64,000 nt of DNA from Sulfuritortus calidifontis (GTDB lineage Bacteria; Pseudomonadota; Gammaproteobacteria; Burkholderiales; Thiobacillaceae), in NCBI RefSeq assembly GCF_003967275.1, contig NZ_AP018721.1:1550001-1614000 (forward strand), given 5' to 3'. A program made the translations under genes and the position numbers. Positions 37,039 through 44,832 of the stretch are shown one piece after another. Below the pieces are notes generated by a model that was not told the origin of the DNA, ran no database searches, and saw nothing but the letters and a program-made list of their open reading frames with translations. Numbering within the stretch: the stretch's first letter is position 1; each line of letters begins with the position of its first letter.

Positions 37039-37539
37039 TCAAACGCTGTCGGGATCGAATACCTGCTTGAGCTTGCCGCTCTTGATGATGGCTTGCAGCA
37101 CCTTCTCCGCATCGCCGTGGTATTGCTTGAAGCTGACGCCGACCCGGAAGCTGTTGTTGGCCAGGTTGGAATAGACCACCCGCCCAATCAGTTCCAGGAT
37201 CAGCGGCGATTTGCCGTTCGGCTGCGGAATCTCCAGGTAGACGTGGTAATCCTGCTTGGCCGGCACGTTGGCGTCGCTGATGATGGCGGCCCCGGAGAGC
37301 GAGATGTTGTCGGTCTTGCCCAGGTAACGGACATTGCCGTCGACCGGATTGACCAAAGCCGCCCGCCAATGCACCAAATAGCGCGCCTGGGTCCGGCGTT
37401 CCGGGGCCGCAGGTTTATGGAAGGCCACCTCTTCCCGAACCGGTGCCGTCGGTGTCTTGACCTCGGGGGCCTTGGCTTCAGCCGCCTCGCCCCCCGCTGC
37501 CGGCTCGGCTGGCTCCAGCTTGTCCTCAGCCATGCTCAC
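37039..37539 (-). CDS. PilZ-domain cyclic-di-GMP-binding protein
   Basis: A 166-residue protein. After a Glu/Ala/Pro-rich tail of about 45 residues comes a PilZ domain with the ligand motif RRTQAR and, 30 residues later, DNISLSGAAI. PilZ proteins sense cyclic-di-GMP and act on motility or surface polysaccharide. It stands alone between DUF2062 and lolD. It is a candidate receiver for the c-di-GMP enzymes encoded at 42-54 kb. Confidence 0.88.
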   Translation of the reverse strand: MSMAEDKLEPAEPAAGGEAAEAKAPEVKTPTAPVREEVAFHKPAAPERRTQARYLVHWRAALVNPVDGNVRYLGKTDNISLSGAAIISDANVPAKQDYHVYLEIPQPNGKSPLILELIGRVVYSNLANNSFRVGVSFKQYHGDAEKVLQAIIKSGKLKQVFDPDSV

Positions 37540-37592
37540 GCTGATCTCCCATATCGCTTGTCTTGCACGAACTTACCTTATCACGGCCGCAT

Positions 37593-38300
37593 TCAAACCG
37601 TCATCCGCACCAGCCCGCCATCGCTCAATTGCAGCACCCGCTGCATGCGGCCGGCCAGGTTCGGGTCGTGGGTCACCACCAGGAAGCTGACCCCATGCCG
37701 CTCGCTCAGGTCGAGCAGCAGTTGCTGGATATGCTCGGCGGTATGGCGGTCGAGGTTGCCGGTCGGCTCGTCCATCAACACGCAGGCCGGTTGCGTCACC
37801 AGGGCGCGGGCGATGGCGGCACGCTGGCGCTCGCCGCCGGACAGCTCGCCCGGCCGATGGCCGAGCCGGTGCGCAAGGCCGACCTCGACCAGCAACCGTT
37901 CGGCCTCGGCGAAGGCGGCCGCAGGTTCCGCGCGGCGGATGATGAGCGGCATGGCCACATTCTCCAGCGCGCTGAACTCCGGCAGCAGATGGTGAAACTG
38001 GTAGACGAAACCAAGCGCGCGGTTGCGCAGCTCGCCGCGGGCCACCTCGCCCAGGGCCCAGATGTCCTGGCCCTGCACCGTGACCTGGCCGGCATCCGGG
38101 CGGTCGAGGCCGCCGAGCACATGCAGGAGCGTGCTCTTGCCCGCGCCCGAGGCGCCCATCACCGCCACCCGCTCGCCGGGCTGGATGACAAGCTCGATCC
38201 CCGACAGCACCGGCACCTCCAGCTTGCCCTGCCAGTAACTCTTCTTCATGCCGGTGCAGGTGAGCACCGCTTCACCGCTAACCGCTGCCTGCTCATTCAT
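37593..38300 (-). CDS. lolD: Lipoprotein-releasing ABC ATPase LolD
   Basis: A 235-residue ATPase of the complex that extracts lipoproteins from the inner membrane. Walker A is GASGAGKST at 49-57, the signature is LSGGERQR near residue 154, and Walker B is VLMDEP. It overlaps the permease gene by 8 bases. Confidence 0.94.
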   Translation of the reverse strand: MNEQAAVSGEAVLTCTGMKKSYWQGKLEVPVLSGIELVIQPGERVAVMGASGAGKSTLLHVLGGLDRPDAGQVTVQGQDIWALGEVARGELRNRALGFVYQFHHLLPEFSALENVAMPLIIRRAEPAAAFAEAERLLVEVGLAHRLGHRPGELSGGERQRAAIARALVTQPACVLMDEPTGNLDRHTAEHIQQLLLDLSERHGVSFLVVTHDPNLAGRMQRVLQLSDGGLVRMTV

Positions 38301-39546
38301 AGCGGAGCGCCTCCGCCGGCTGGATGGTCGCCGCGCGCCGGCTCGGGTAGAGCGTGGCCAGGAAGGACAGGATCAGGGCGACGCCGCCGATCCAGGCCAC
38401 GTCGGACCAGACCAGCTTGGACGGCAGCTCGGAGATGTAATAAACGTCGGCCGGAAACAAGTCCATGTGCAACGCCCGCTCGATCAGCGGCACCACGGTT
38501 TCGACGTTGAGCGCCAAAAGCACGCCACCGACCACGCCGAGCAGGGTGCCGATCACCCCGATCAGGCTGCCCTGGACCATGAAGATCTGCATGATGCTCG
38601 CCGGGCTGGCGCCCAGGGTGCGCAAAATGGCGATGTCGGCCTGCTTGTCGGTCACCGCCATGACCAGGGTGGACACGATGTTGAACGCGGCCACCGCCAC
38701 GATCAGGGTCAGGATGATGAACATCATGCGCTTCTCGATCTGCACCGCGCGGAAAAAATTGGCGTGGCTCATGGTCCAGTCGCTGATGTAGTAATCGCCC
38801 TGCAGGCTGCCGGCGAACTCGCGGGTCAGCCAGGGCGCGCGGTCCATGTCGGCCAGTTTGATGCGCAGGCCGGACACGGCATCGCCCAGGCGGTAGAGCT
38901 TCTTGGCGTCATCGAGGTGGATGAGCGCGAGACCGGCGTCGTATTCGTACATGCCCATCTTGAACAGACCGACCACGGTGAACTGCTTCATCCGCGGCAG
39001 CATGCCGGCCGGGGTGATCACGCCCTGCGGCGCGATCAGGGTGACCGGGTCACCGACACCGACGCCCAGGCTGTAGGCCAGTTCGGCGCCGAGCACGATG
39101 TTGAACGCACCGGGCTTGAGATCGGCCAGGCGGCCGGACTTCATGTGCGCATCGAACTCGGCCACCCGCCCTTCCATCTCGGGCAGCACGCCGCGCACCA
39201 GGCCGCCCTTGGTCTCCGAGCCATAGGCGAGCAGGCCCTGGCTCAAAACATAGGGGGCGAGGCCGCGCACTTCCGGGTGCCGCTCGACCTGGACCGCCAG
39301 GGCCGGCCAGTCCGTGAGCCGGGTATCCGGGCCGGTGATCTCCATGTGCGCGGCCACGCCCAGGATGCGGTTGCGCAGCTCCTCCTGAAAGCCGTTCATC
39401 ACCGAGAGCACCACGATCAGGGCCGTCACGCCCAGGGCGATGCCGATCATCGAGGTCATGGAGATGAAGGAGATGAAGTGGTTGCGTCGTTTCGCCCGGG
39501 TGTAGCGCAGGCCGATCCAGAGTTCGTAGGGTCGAATCATCGTCAT
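38293..39546 (-). CDS. lolC: Lipoprotein-releasing permease LolC/LolE
   Basis: A 417-residue permease with one N-terminal and three C-terminal membrane helices around a large periplasmic MacB-like domain. It begins [20 protein letters not shown], typical of LolC/E. There is one permease gene, consistent with a LolCE-type homodimeric transporter. It overlaps the YjbQ gene (ATGA) upstream and lolD downstream. Confidence 0.93.
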   Translation of the reverse strand: MTMIRPYELWIGLRYTRAKRRNHFISFISMTSMIGIALGVTALIVVLSVMNGFQEELRNRILGVAAHMEITGPDTRLTDWPALAVQVERHPEVRGLAPYVLSQGLLAYGSETKGGLVRGVLPEMEGRVAEFDAHMKSGRLADLKPGAFNIVLGAELAYSLGVGVGDPVTLIAPQGVITPAGMLPRMKQFTVVGLFKMGMYEYDAGLALIHLDDAKKLYRLGDAVSGLRIKLADMDRAPWLTREFAGSLQGDYYISDWTMSHANFFRAVQIEKRMMFIILTLIVAVAAFNIVSTLVMAVTDKQADIAILRTLGASPASIMQIFMVQGSLIGVIGTLLGVVGGVLLALNVETVVPLIERALHMDLFPADVYYISELPSKLVWSDVAWIGGVALILSFLATLYPSRRAATIQPAEALRYE

Positions 39547-39962
39547 TGGCCGATCAAATGCGCCGCCACCCGCCGCCGCTGCGGCTCGCGCCGGTGCTCG
39601 AACAGATAGATGCCCTGCCAGGTGCCGAGCGCCAAACGGCCGCTGGCGACGGGGATGGACAGCTGGGTCTGGGTCAGCGCGGCGCGGACATGGGCCGGCA
39701 TGTCGTCCGGGCCTTCCAGGGTGTGGCGGTAGATCGGGTCATTCTCGGGCACCAGCCGGGAGAGAAAGCGTTCCAGGTCGCCGCGAACATCGGGGTCGGC
39801 GTTCTCCTGGACCAAAAGGCTGGCCGAGGTGTGCTGCACGAACAAGGTCAGCAGCCCCTGATCCACACCGCACCGGCCGAGCCATCCGGCCACCTGATCA
39901 GTAAAGGAATACAGCCCCTTGCCGCGGGTGCTGATCTGGAACTGGCTGGAGTGCTGTTGCAT
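39543..39962 (-). CDS. YjbQ/UPF0047 family protein
   Basis: A 139-residue protein with the family signature VQHTSASLLVQENADPDV and the ending LALGTWQGIYLFEHR. Members are reported to have secondary thiamine-phosphate synthase activity; the physiological role is uncertain. The stop overlaps the lolC start by 4 bases, so it heads the lol operon. Confidence 0.88.
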   Translation of the reverse strand: MQQHSSQFQISTRGKGLYSFTDQVAGWLGRCGVDQGLLTLFVQHTSASLLVQENADPDVRGDLERFLSRLVPENDPIYRHTLEGPDDMPAHVRAALTQTQLSIPVASGRLALGTWQGIYLFEHRREPQRRRVAAHLIGQ

Positions 39963-39988
39963 GCCGCGATTGTAACTGGTGTGGGCGC

Positions 39989-40012
39989 AAAAAAGCCGGC
40001 CGAAGCCGGCTT
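39989..40012 (-). terminator. Rho-independent terminator of the DUF2189 gene
   Basis: On the minus strand AAGCCGGC (40012-40005), loop TTCG, and GCCGGCTT (40000-39993) form an 8-bp stem followed by a run of six T. It lies 20 bases past the DUF2189 stop and separates that gene from the lol operon. Confidence 0.88.
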
Positions 40013-40031
40013 AACGGACTGGACGGTTCGC

Positions 40032-40811
40032 CTATTCGGCCTGCACCAGATCGCGGTAGGCGTGCCAGCTGGCATGGCCGAGGAGCGGGAAGATGACGAC
40101 CATGCCGACGAACAGGGTGGCGATGCCGAGGGCGGTCAGGGCGACGATGATCGCGGCCCAGACCAGCATGGGCACGAAGTTCTGGCGGACCACGGTCAGG
40201 CTGGTGATGACGGCGGTGACCACGTCGACCGTGCGGTCCATCATCATCGGCAGCGAGATCACGCTGATGGCGAAGACCAAAGCCGCCAGGACGGCGCCGA
40301 AGCCGACATAAGCGGCGACGAACTGCCAGTGCTCGGCGGCCCAGAGCACGCTGAAACTGAACGGGCCAAGGCTGACCACGTCGCCGCGCAGCATGAGGGC
40401 GACCAGGATGGCCGACAGCCGCTCCCAGCCGCTCAGGATGAAGGCGAGCAGCAGGCCGAACAGGCCGATGGAGGCGGCGTTGTGCCGGATGCAGGCGAAG
40501 GCCTTGTCCTCGCCTGCCGCCTTGTCCTCCAGCTTGCAGGAGATGCCGTAAAAGCCGATGGCCAGGAACGGCGCGATCAGCAGGAAGCCGGCGGTCAAGG
40601 CCATGGCCAGATGGCTCTTGTAGAGGAAATGGCTGACCACGGCATAACCGAACAGCGAGAACACCATGCCCAGGCTCATCGACAGCATCCAGTTGCGACC
40701 GAAGTCGCCCAAGCCTTCGCGCAACCAGGTGAACGGCCGCGACCAGTCGACGCGATAGACGCAGGGCAGGGCAATGTGGGGGCTGGTGGAACAGACGGCA
40801 GTACGGTTCAT
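40032..40811 (-). CDS. DUF2189 membrane protein
   Basis: A 259-residue integral membrane protein with about six hydrophobic helices, matching the DUF2189 family of predicted membrane proteins (FTWLREGLGDFGRNW, FATGFYGIS-like region near residue 75). The ATG at 40811 follows AGGAGGAAG closely and is preferred to the codon 36 bases earlier. Its function is not known. It is a single-gene unit with its own terminator. Confidence 0.82.
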   Translation of the reverse strand: MNRTAVCSTSPHIALPCVYRVDWSRPFTWLREGLGDFGRNWMLSMSLGMVFSLFGYAVVSHFLYKSHLAMALTAGFLLIAPFLAIGFYGISCKLEDKAAGEDKAFACIRHNAASIGLFGLLLAFILSGWERLSAILVALMLRGDVVSLGPFSFSVLWAAEHWQFVAAYVGFGAVLAALVFAISVISLPMMMDRTVDVVTAVITSLTVVRQNFVPMLVWAAIIVALTALGIATLFVGMVVIFPLLGHASWHAYRDLVQAE

Positions 40812-40989
40812 GACACTTCCTCCTCGACGTTGGGGTGGTGGGTCCACCCGAGTAATGCCTGAAAGGCTTCTTGATTCGAGTTCAGCTTAATGTCGGCTCC
40901 GACCGAAATGCAACCACCCCATTCGCGGTATTTCCATACCAAGCCTGGCGCGGCTTTGCGCCACCTCTAGTGCCGTTTAAACTCGGCTT

Positions 40990-41934
40990 ATGCTGCATCT
41001 GATCATTCCGCAACTTTTGGGCCACCCCGACGAGGTGCCCACCCCTGCCCTCGCCGCCCTGCTTGCCCGCGGCGGACCTGCGCCATCGCCCCCCGCCAGC
41101 CCGGCCGAGGCCCTGTGCCGGGCCGCAGGACTGGCGGATTGCCCGCTCGCCGCCCTCTCGGCGGCGGACGATGGCGCCGACATCGGTGACGCCTGCTGGC
41201 TGCGCGCCGACCCGATCTATCTGCATCTCAATATCGATCAACTGGTGCTGACCGACCCGCGCGGCCTCGGCCTCGGCTCGGCCGAGTCGGCGGCGCTGGC
41301 TGCCAGCCTCAACCGCCACTTCGCTGCCGACGGCCTGGAACTCTTGCCGCTGGCGCCGGACCGCTGGTATCTCAAGCTCGAGCGTGCCCCCGCGCTGCAG
41401 ACGACGCCGCTGACGCAAGTCGTCGACCAGGGGATCGACCGCCACCTGCCGCGCGGCGCAGATGCGCGGCGCTGGCGTAGCGTGATGAACGAGGCGCAGA
41501 TGCTGCTGCACGAACACCCGGTCAATCAGGCCCGCGAGGCCCAGGGCCTGCCGCCGGTCAACAGCCTCTGGCTCTGGGGCGGCGGCCGCTTGAATGCCGC
41601 CAGCCAGAGCCGCATCGCCTCCTGCTATGCCGACGCGCCGAGCGCCCAGGCCCTGGCCCGCGCCTGCGGTCTGCCCTGCCAGGTGGAGCCGACCGGCCTG
41701 GCCGAACTCGGCCCGATCGGGCAGGAAACCCTGGTCGTTCTGAATGGATTGCGGACAACGCCAGCGAATGAACGAAGGGAACGCTTGCGCGACTATGAAC
41801 GGCGCTGGTTCGCCCCCCTGCTGCGCGCCCTGCAGCAGGGCCGGGTCGGCGGCCTCGACTTGATCGGCACCGGCCCAAGACCGGTGCAGGTCAGCCTCGA
41901 CCGCCGGGCCGCCTGGCGGATTTGGCGGCGGTAG
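40990..41934 (+). CDS. RpfE-type regulatory protein (phosphoglycerate-mutase-like)
   Basis: A 314-residue protein resembling betaproteobacterial proteins annotated as RpfE-type regulators or cofactor-independent phosphoglycerate mutases. The block MNEAQMLLHEHPVNQAREAQ and PVNSLWLWGGG is the recognisable core. In related genomes it often neighbours recJ, which is absent here. No catalytic motif is clear by eye and its function is uncertain. It converges with the following methyltransferase, 3 bases between stops. Confidence 0.7.
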   Translation: MLHLIIPQLLGHPDEVPTPALAALLARGGPAPSPPASPAEALCRAAGLADCPLAALSAADDGADIGDACWLRADPIYLHLNIDQLVLTDPRGLGLGSAESAALAASLNRHFAADGLELLPLAPDRWYLKLERAPALQTTPLTQVVDQGIDRHLPRGADARRWRSVMNEAQMLLHEHPVNQAREAQGLPPVNSLWLWGGGRLNAASQSRIASCYADAPSAQALARACGLPCQVEPTGLAELGPIGQETLVVLNGLRTTPANERRERLRDYERRWFAPLLRALQQGRVGGLDLIGTGPRPVQVSLDRRAAWRIWRR

Positions 41935-41937
41935 AAT

Positions 41938-42543
41938 CTACAGCGGCTTGCGCGCCACCAGGTCGATCAGCGCCGACATGCCATGGTGCTTGTAGCCCTC
42001 GCTGATGAAGTCGTCGTGGGCGAGCAGATGCTCGATCTCGAAACCGGCGAAGCCCTCGCGCAGGATCGCCTCGGTATACATGTTGTCGGCGCTGGACGGG
42101 CCGCCGGTGCCATAGCGCAACTGCTCGGGCCGATAGCCTTGCAGGATGAGCAGGCCGCCCGGCTTGAGCGCCTCGCGCATCCTGGCGAATAGGGCCGGGC
42201 GGCTGGCGGCGTCGACGAACTGGACGAAGATGGCGACGATGACGTCGTAGCGCTCGCGCCCCCAATCCCAATTCAGCAGGTCGGCCTGTTCGAACTCGAT
42301 CGCCACCCCGCGGGCCTTGGCCAGGTGCCGGGCCTTGGCCTGGGCCACCGGCGAGAAATCGACGGCATGGACCTTGAGCCCCCGCTCGGCCAGCCACACC
42401 CCGTTGCGCCCTTCGCCGTCGGCCATGGCCAGCACCGTCTGGCCCGGCTGCAGCCGATGCCGCTGCGAGGCGAGAAAGGCATTCGGCTCGGTGCCATAGA
42501 CATAGGCCTCGTCGCCATACACGCTATCCCAGAATTCACGCAC
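41938..42543 (-). CDS. Class I SAM-dependent methyltransferase
   Basis: A 201-residue protein. The GTG at 42543 gives the family N-terminus REFWDSVYGDEAYVYGTEPN and follows an AGAGAGG site. The SAM region is VLAMADGEGRNGVWLAERG (motif I, ADGEGRN) and VHAVDFSPV. It resembles TehB/thiopurine-type methyltransferases that act on small or metalloid substrates. The frame continues 108 bases upstream without similarity. The substrate is unproven. Confidence 0.82.
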   Translation of the reverse strand: MREFWDSVYGDEAYVYGTEPNAFLASQRHRLQPGQTVLAMADGEGRNGVWLAERGLKVHAVDFSPVAQAKARHLAKARGVAIEFEQADLLNWDWGRERYDVIVAIFVQFVDAASRPALFARMREALKPGGLLILQGYRPEQLRYGTGGPSSADNMYTEAILREGFAGFEIEHLLAHDDFISEGYKHHGMSALIDLVARKPL

Positions 42544-42632
42544 ACCACACCTCTCTGATTTGTTATGAATGGCCCGACCGGTTCGGGCAGGAGGCTGATG
42601 GTAATACAAGGCGGAAAACGGCGTGTTACAGC

Positions 42633-44456
42633 TCAGGCCACCTCGGCCCAATCGCGGCTGGCCGGCGCCGGCTCGGCATCGGCCTGCTGGCCGGCCTGAC
42701 GCCGCTCGACGAACAGACTGCTGCCGTCTTCTTTCTTGGCCATCTTCTTGGCCTCGGCGGCGGCGCGCTCGACCTCCTGGCGCTGGCTGTATCCGGTCTG
42801 GCTCACCGGCACCGCGCCGATCGACAGGCTGACCAGGGGATGGAACACCATCTTGCCCCGGCGGTTCTCACTGAAATAACCGCCTTCGGCCAGGTGCTCG
42901 AACTGGAACAGCGCCGCGCGCTCGGCATCGAAGCGGGCGAGGATGCGCTGACAGCGCGCCTCCCAGTCTCGGCTCTGGAACAGGATGATGAAATCGTCGC
43001 CGCCAACATGGCCGAGAAAATCCAGGCTAGGGTCGCACTCCTGGCTCAGGATGCGGCCGAGCAGCTGGATGACGGCATCGCCCTTGCGATAGCCGTAGAC
43101 ATCGTTGAACGGCTTGAAGTGGTCGAGATCGAAATAGGCGGCGACGAACTCGGCGCCGGCCGCGAGCAGCCGGTCGGTGTGCTCGTGGATGGGCACGTTG
43201 CCCGGCAGCAGGGTCAGCGGGTTGGCATAGCGGGCCGCCACCACCTGCATCTCGGTGATCGCCCGCATCAGGTCGTAGCCGGAGCCCATGCCGCGATACT
43301 GGCCGTTCTCGGTGATGATGAAGCCGTCGGTGAAGGTCTGCTTGCCCTTCTTCACCACCAGTTCCGACAGGTCGGCGATCAGGGTGCCGATGTCGACCAC
43401 CAAGGGGGCTTTTTCCATGAAGGCCGAGCACGGCTTCTTGCCGTAGAGCTCGCGGGTGTAGATGCGGGTGAAGCGGTCGAGCAGGAACGGTCGGGTCACC
43501 ATGCCCACCGGCAGACCGCGCTCGACCACGGCCACGGCATGCAGGCCCTGGTGTTTTTGCAGCAGCTCCAGCACCTGCTCGCTCGGCGTCGACGGGCTGA
43601 CCGCCGGCGCCTCGATCAGCAGCGTACGGGCACAGGGCTGCCTGGGCCGGCTCCCGGCCACGCTGGGGAACACGCTGATCTCGGCGCGGCCCAGGCTCCG
43701 CACGACATCCGGCGAGGGCACGGCCGAGGGCATCGCCAGCGGCCGGCCGATCAGATAACCCTGGACGAAAGCGACGCCGAGGTCTTTGACGATGGCCAGC
43801 TCCGAGGCGGTCTCCACCCCTTCGGCCACGATCTGGGCATTGGCGTTCTCCGCGATTTCCTGCATCGAGCGGACGAACTGCAGCTTCACCGGGTCCTGGT
43901 TCAGGCCGGAGATGAAATGCTTGTCCAGCTTGACATAGGCCGGCTTCATCTCCGACCACAGGCGCAGGCTGGAAAAGCCCTCGCCCAGGTCGTCCATGGC
44001 CACCTTGAGGCCGATGCGGCGCAGGGCCTCGCTCGCCGCCGCCAACTGGGCATAGTCCTCGACCGGGTCGCTCTCGGTCAGCTCCAGAATCAGGTTCTGC
44101 GGAGCGATGCCGTAGGCCTTCAAGACCGCGGACAGACTGGCCGGCTGGAAATACGGTTCGAGCAGGCGGCCCGGCCGGACGTTGGCGAACAACTTGCCCG
44201 ACAGCTTGCGCTCGGCGAAATTCTGCAAGGCCGCCTCGAAACACAGCTGTTCCACCTCGGCCGACAGCCCGGCATGATCGGCCGCCCGCAGCAGGGCCAC
44301 CGGCGAATGCAGCGGGCTATCCGACGGGCCGCGCGACAGGGCCTCATAGCCATAGATGCTGGCATCGCCCATGCCCATGATCGGCTGGAACAGGGTGGAG
44401 ATGCGCCCATGTTCCAGCACATCGTTCAGTGCAACGCGCAGGTAGGCCAGGTTCAC
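42633..44456 (-). CDS. EAL-CBS-GGDEF cyclic-di-GMP protein
   Basis: A 607-residue protein with an N-terminal EAL domain (catalytic E38 in YEALSRG, then LFANVRP, ELTESD, MDDLGEG, KLDKHF, EGVET, all apparently intact), a CBS-like pair in the middle, and a C-terminal GGDEF domain with GGDDF in place of GGDEF. A c-di-GMP phosphodiesterase is likely; cyclase activity of the GGDDF half is uncertain. The GTG at 44456 has GGAAG 4 bases upstream, better than the TTG at 44504. It is divergent from the histidine-kinase cluster. Confidence 0.88.
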   Translation of the reverse strand: MNLAYLRVALNDVLEHGRISTLFQPIMGMGDASIYGYEALSRGPSDSPLHSPVALLRAADHAGLSAEVEQLCFEAALQNFAERKLSGKLFANVRPGRLLEPYFQPASLSAVLKAYGIAPQNLILELTESDPVEDYAQLAAASEALRRIGLKVAMDDLGEGFSSLRLWSEMKPAYVKLDKHFISGLNQDPVKLQFVRSMQEIAENANAQIVAEGVETASELAIVKDLGVAFVQGYLIGRPLAMPSAVPSPDVVRSLGRAEISVFPSVAGSRPRQPCARTLLIEAPAVSPSTPSEQVLELLQKHQGLHAVAVVERGLPVGMVTRPFLLDRFTRIYTRELYGKKPCSAFMEKAPLVVDIGTLIADLSELVVKKGKQTFTDGFIITENGQYRGMGSGYDLMRAITEMQVVAARYANPLTLLPGNVPIHEHTDRLLAAGAEFVAAYFDLDHFKPFNDVYGYRKGDAVIQLLGRILSQECDPSLDFLGHVGGDDFIILFQSRDWEARCQRILARFDAERAALFQFEHLAEGGYFSENRRGKMVFHPLVSLSIGAVPVSQTGYSQRQEVERAAAEAKKMAKKEDGSSLFVERRQAGQQADAEPAPASRDWAEVA

Positions 44457-44498
44457 GATTCTTCCATCGACTCGATCCAAAGCCGGCCACTCTAGCGG

Positions 44499-44510
44499 TG
44501 ACAATTGTCA
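44499..44510. promoter_or_regulatory. Palindrome between the divergent c-di-GMP gene and kinase operon
   Basis: TGACAATTGTCA is a perfect 12-base palindrome 42 bases upstream of the EAL-gene GTG. Its position fits an operator for that gene or for the shared region of 372 bases to the kinase. Confidence 0.45.
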
Positions 44511-44739
44511 GAATGATGACAAGCCGGGCACGCCACACTCTGCATTCGACCGGCACATGGCGGCGGTCCCGAATCCCCATGACCTATCCCGGCTGTGGTA
44601 GCGTGTATCGACATCGGAGCCGCGTCCCGCGCTCAGCGCTAGCCAAGCCCGGGCGCCTTGGGTATAACCAAACAAAAACAGTGGCTTATATCAGCCAAAA
44701 AAAGACTGGGTGGACTTCAAAACGACAGGAGCAATCGCC

Positions 44740-44832
44740 ATGAGCAGACGTCGCCTCGACCTGGCCGCCACCGTGCATGACCAAGCCGGTCCTTGCCTTG
44801 CCCCGACCGCCCGCCCGGTTTGCCGCTCATGA
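44740..44832 (+). CDS. Leader ORF of the signalling operon
   Basis: A 30-codon ORF starting MSRRRLDLAATV. Its ATG follows AGGAG (44727-44731) by 8 bases, the best ribosome site in the region. The stop TGA (44830-44832) overlaps the kinase ATG (44829-44831), so translation of this ORF probably feeds ribosomes to the kinase. The peptide is basic at its N-terminus, Pro-rich later, and has two cysteines. No family recognised. It may be a leader peptide rather than a stable protein. Confidence 0.55.
   Translation: MSRRRLDLAATVHDQAGPCLAPTARPVCRS

Noticed and set aside
44793-44828. Upstream TTG start for the membrane kinase
   Set aside because: It adds 12 residues before MNLLTLS without a ribosome site, and the ATG at 44829 is coupled to the leader ORF.
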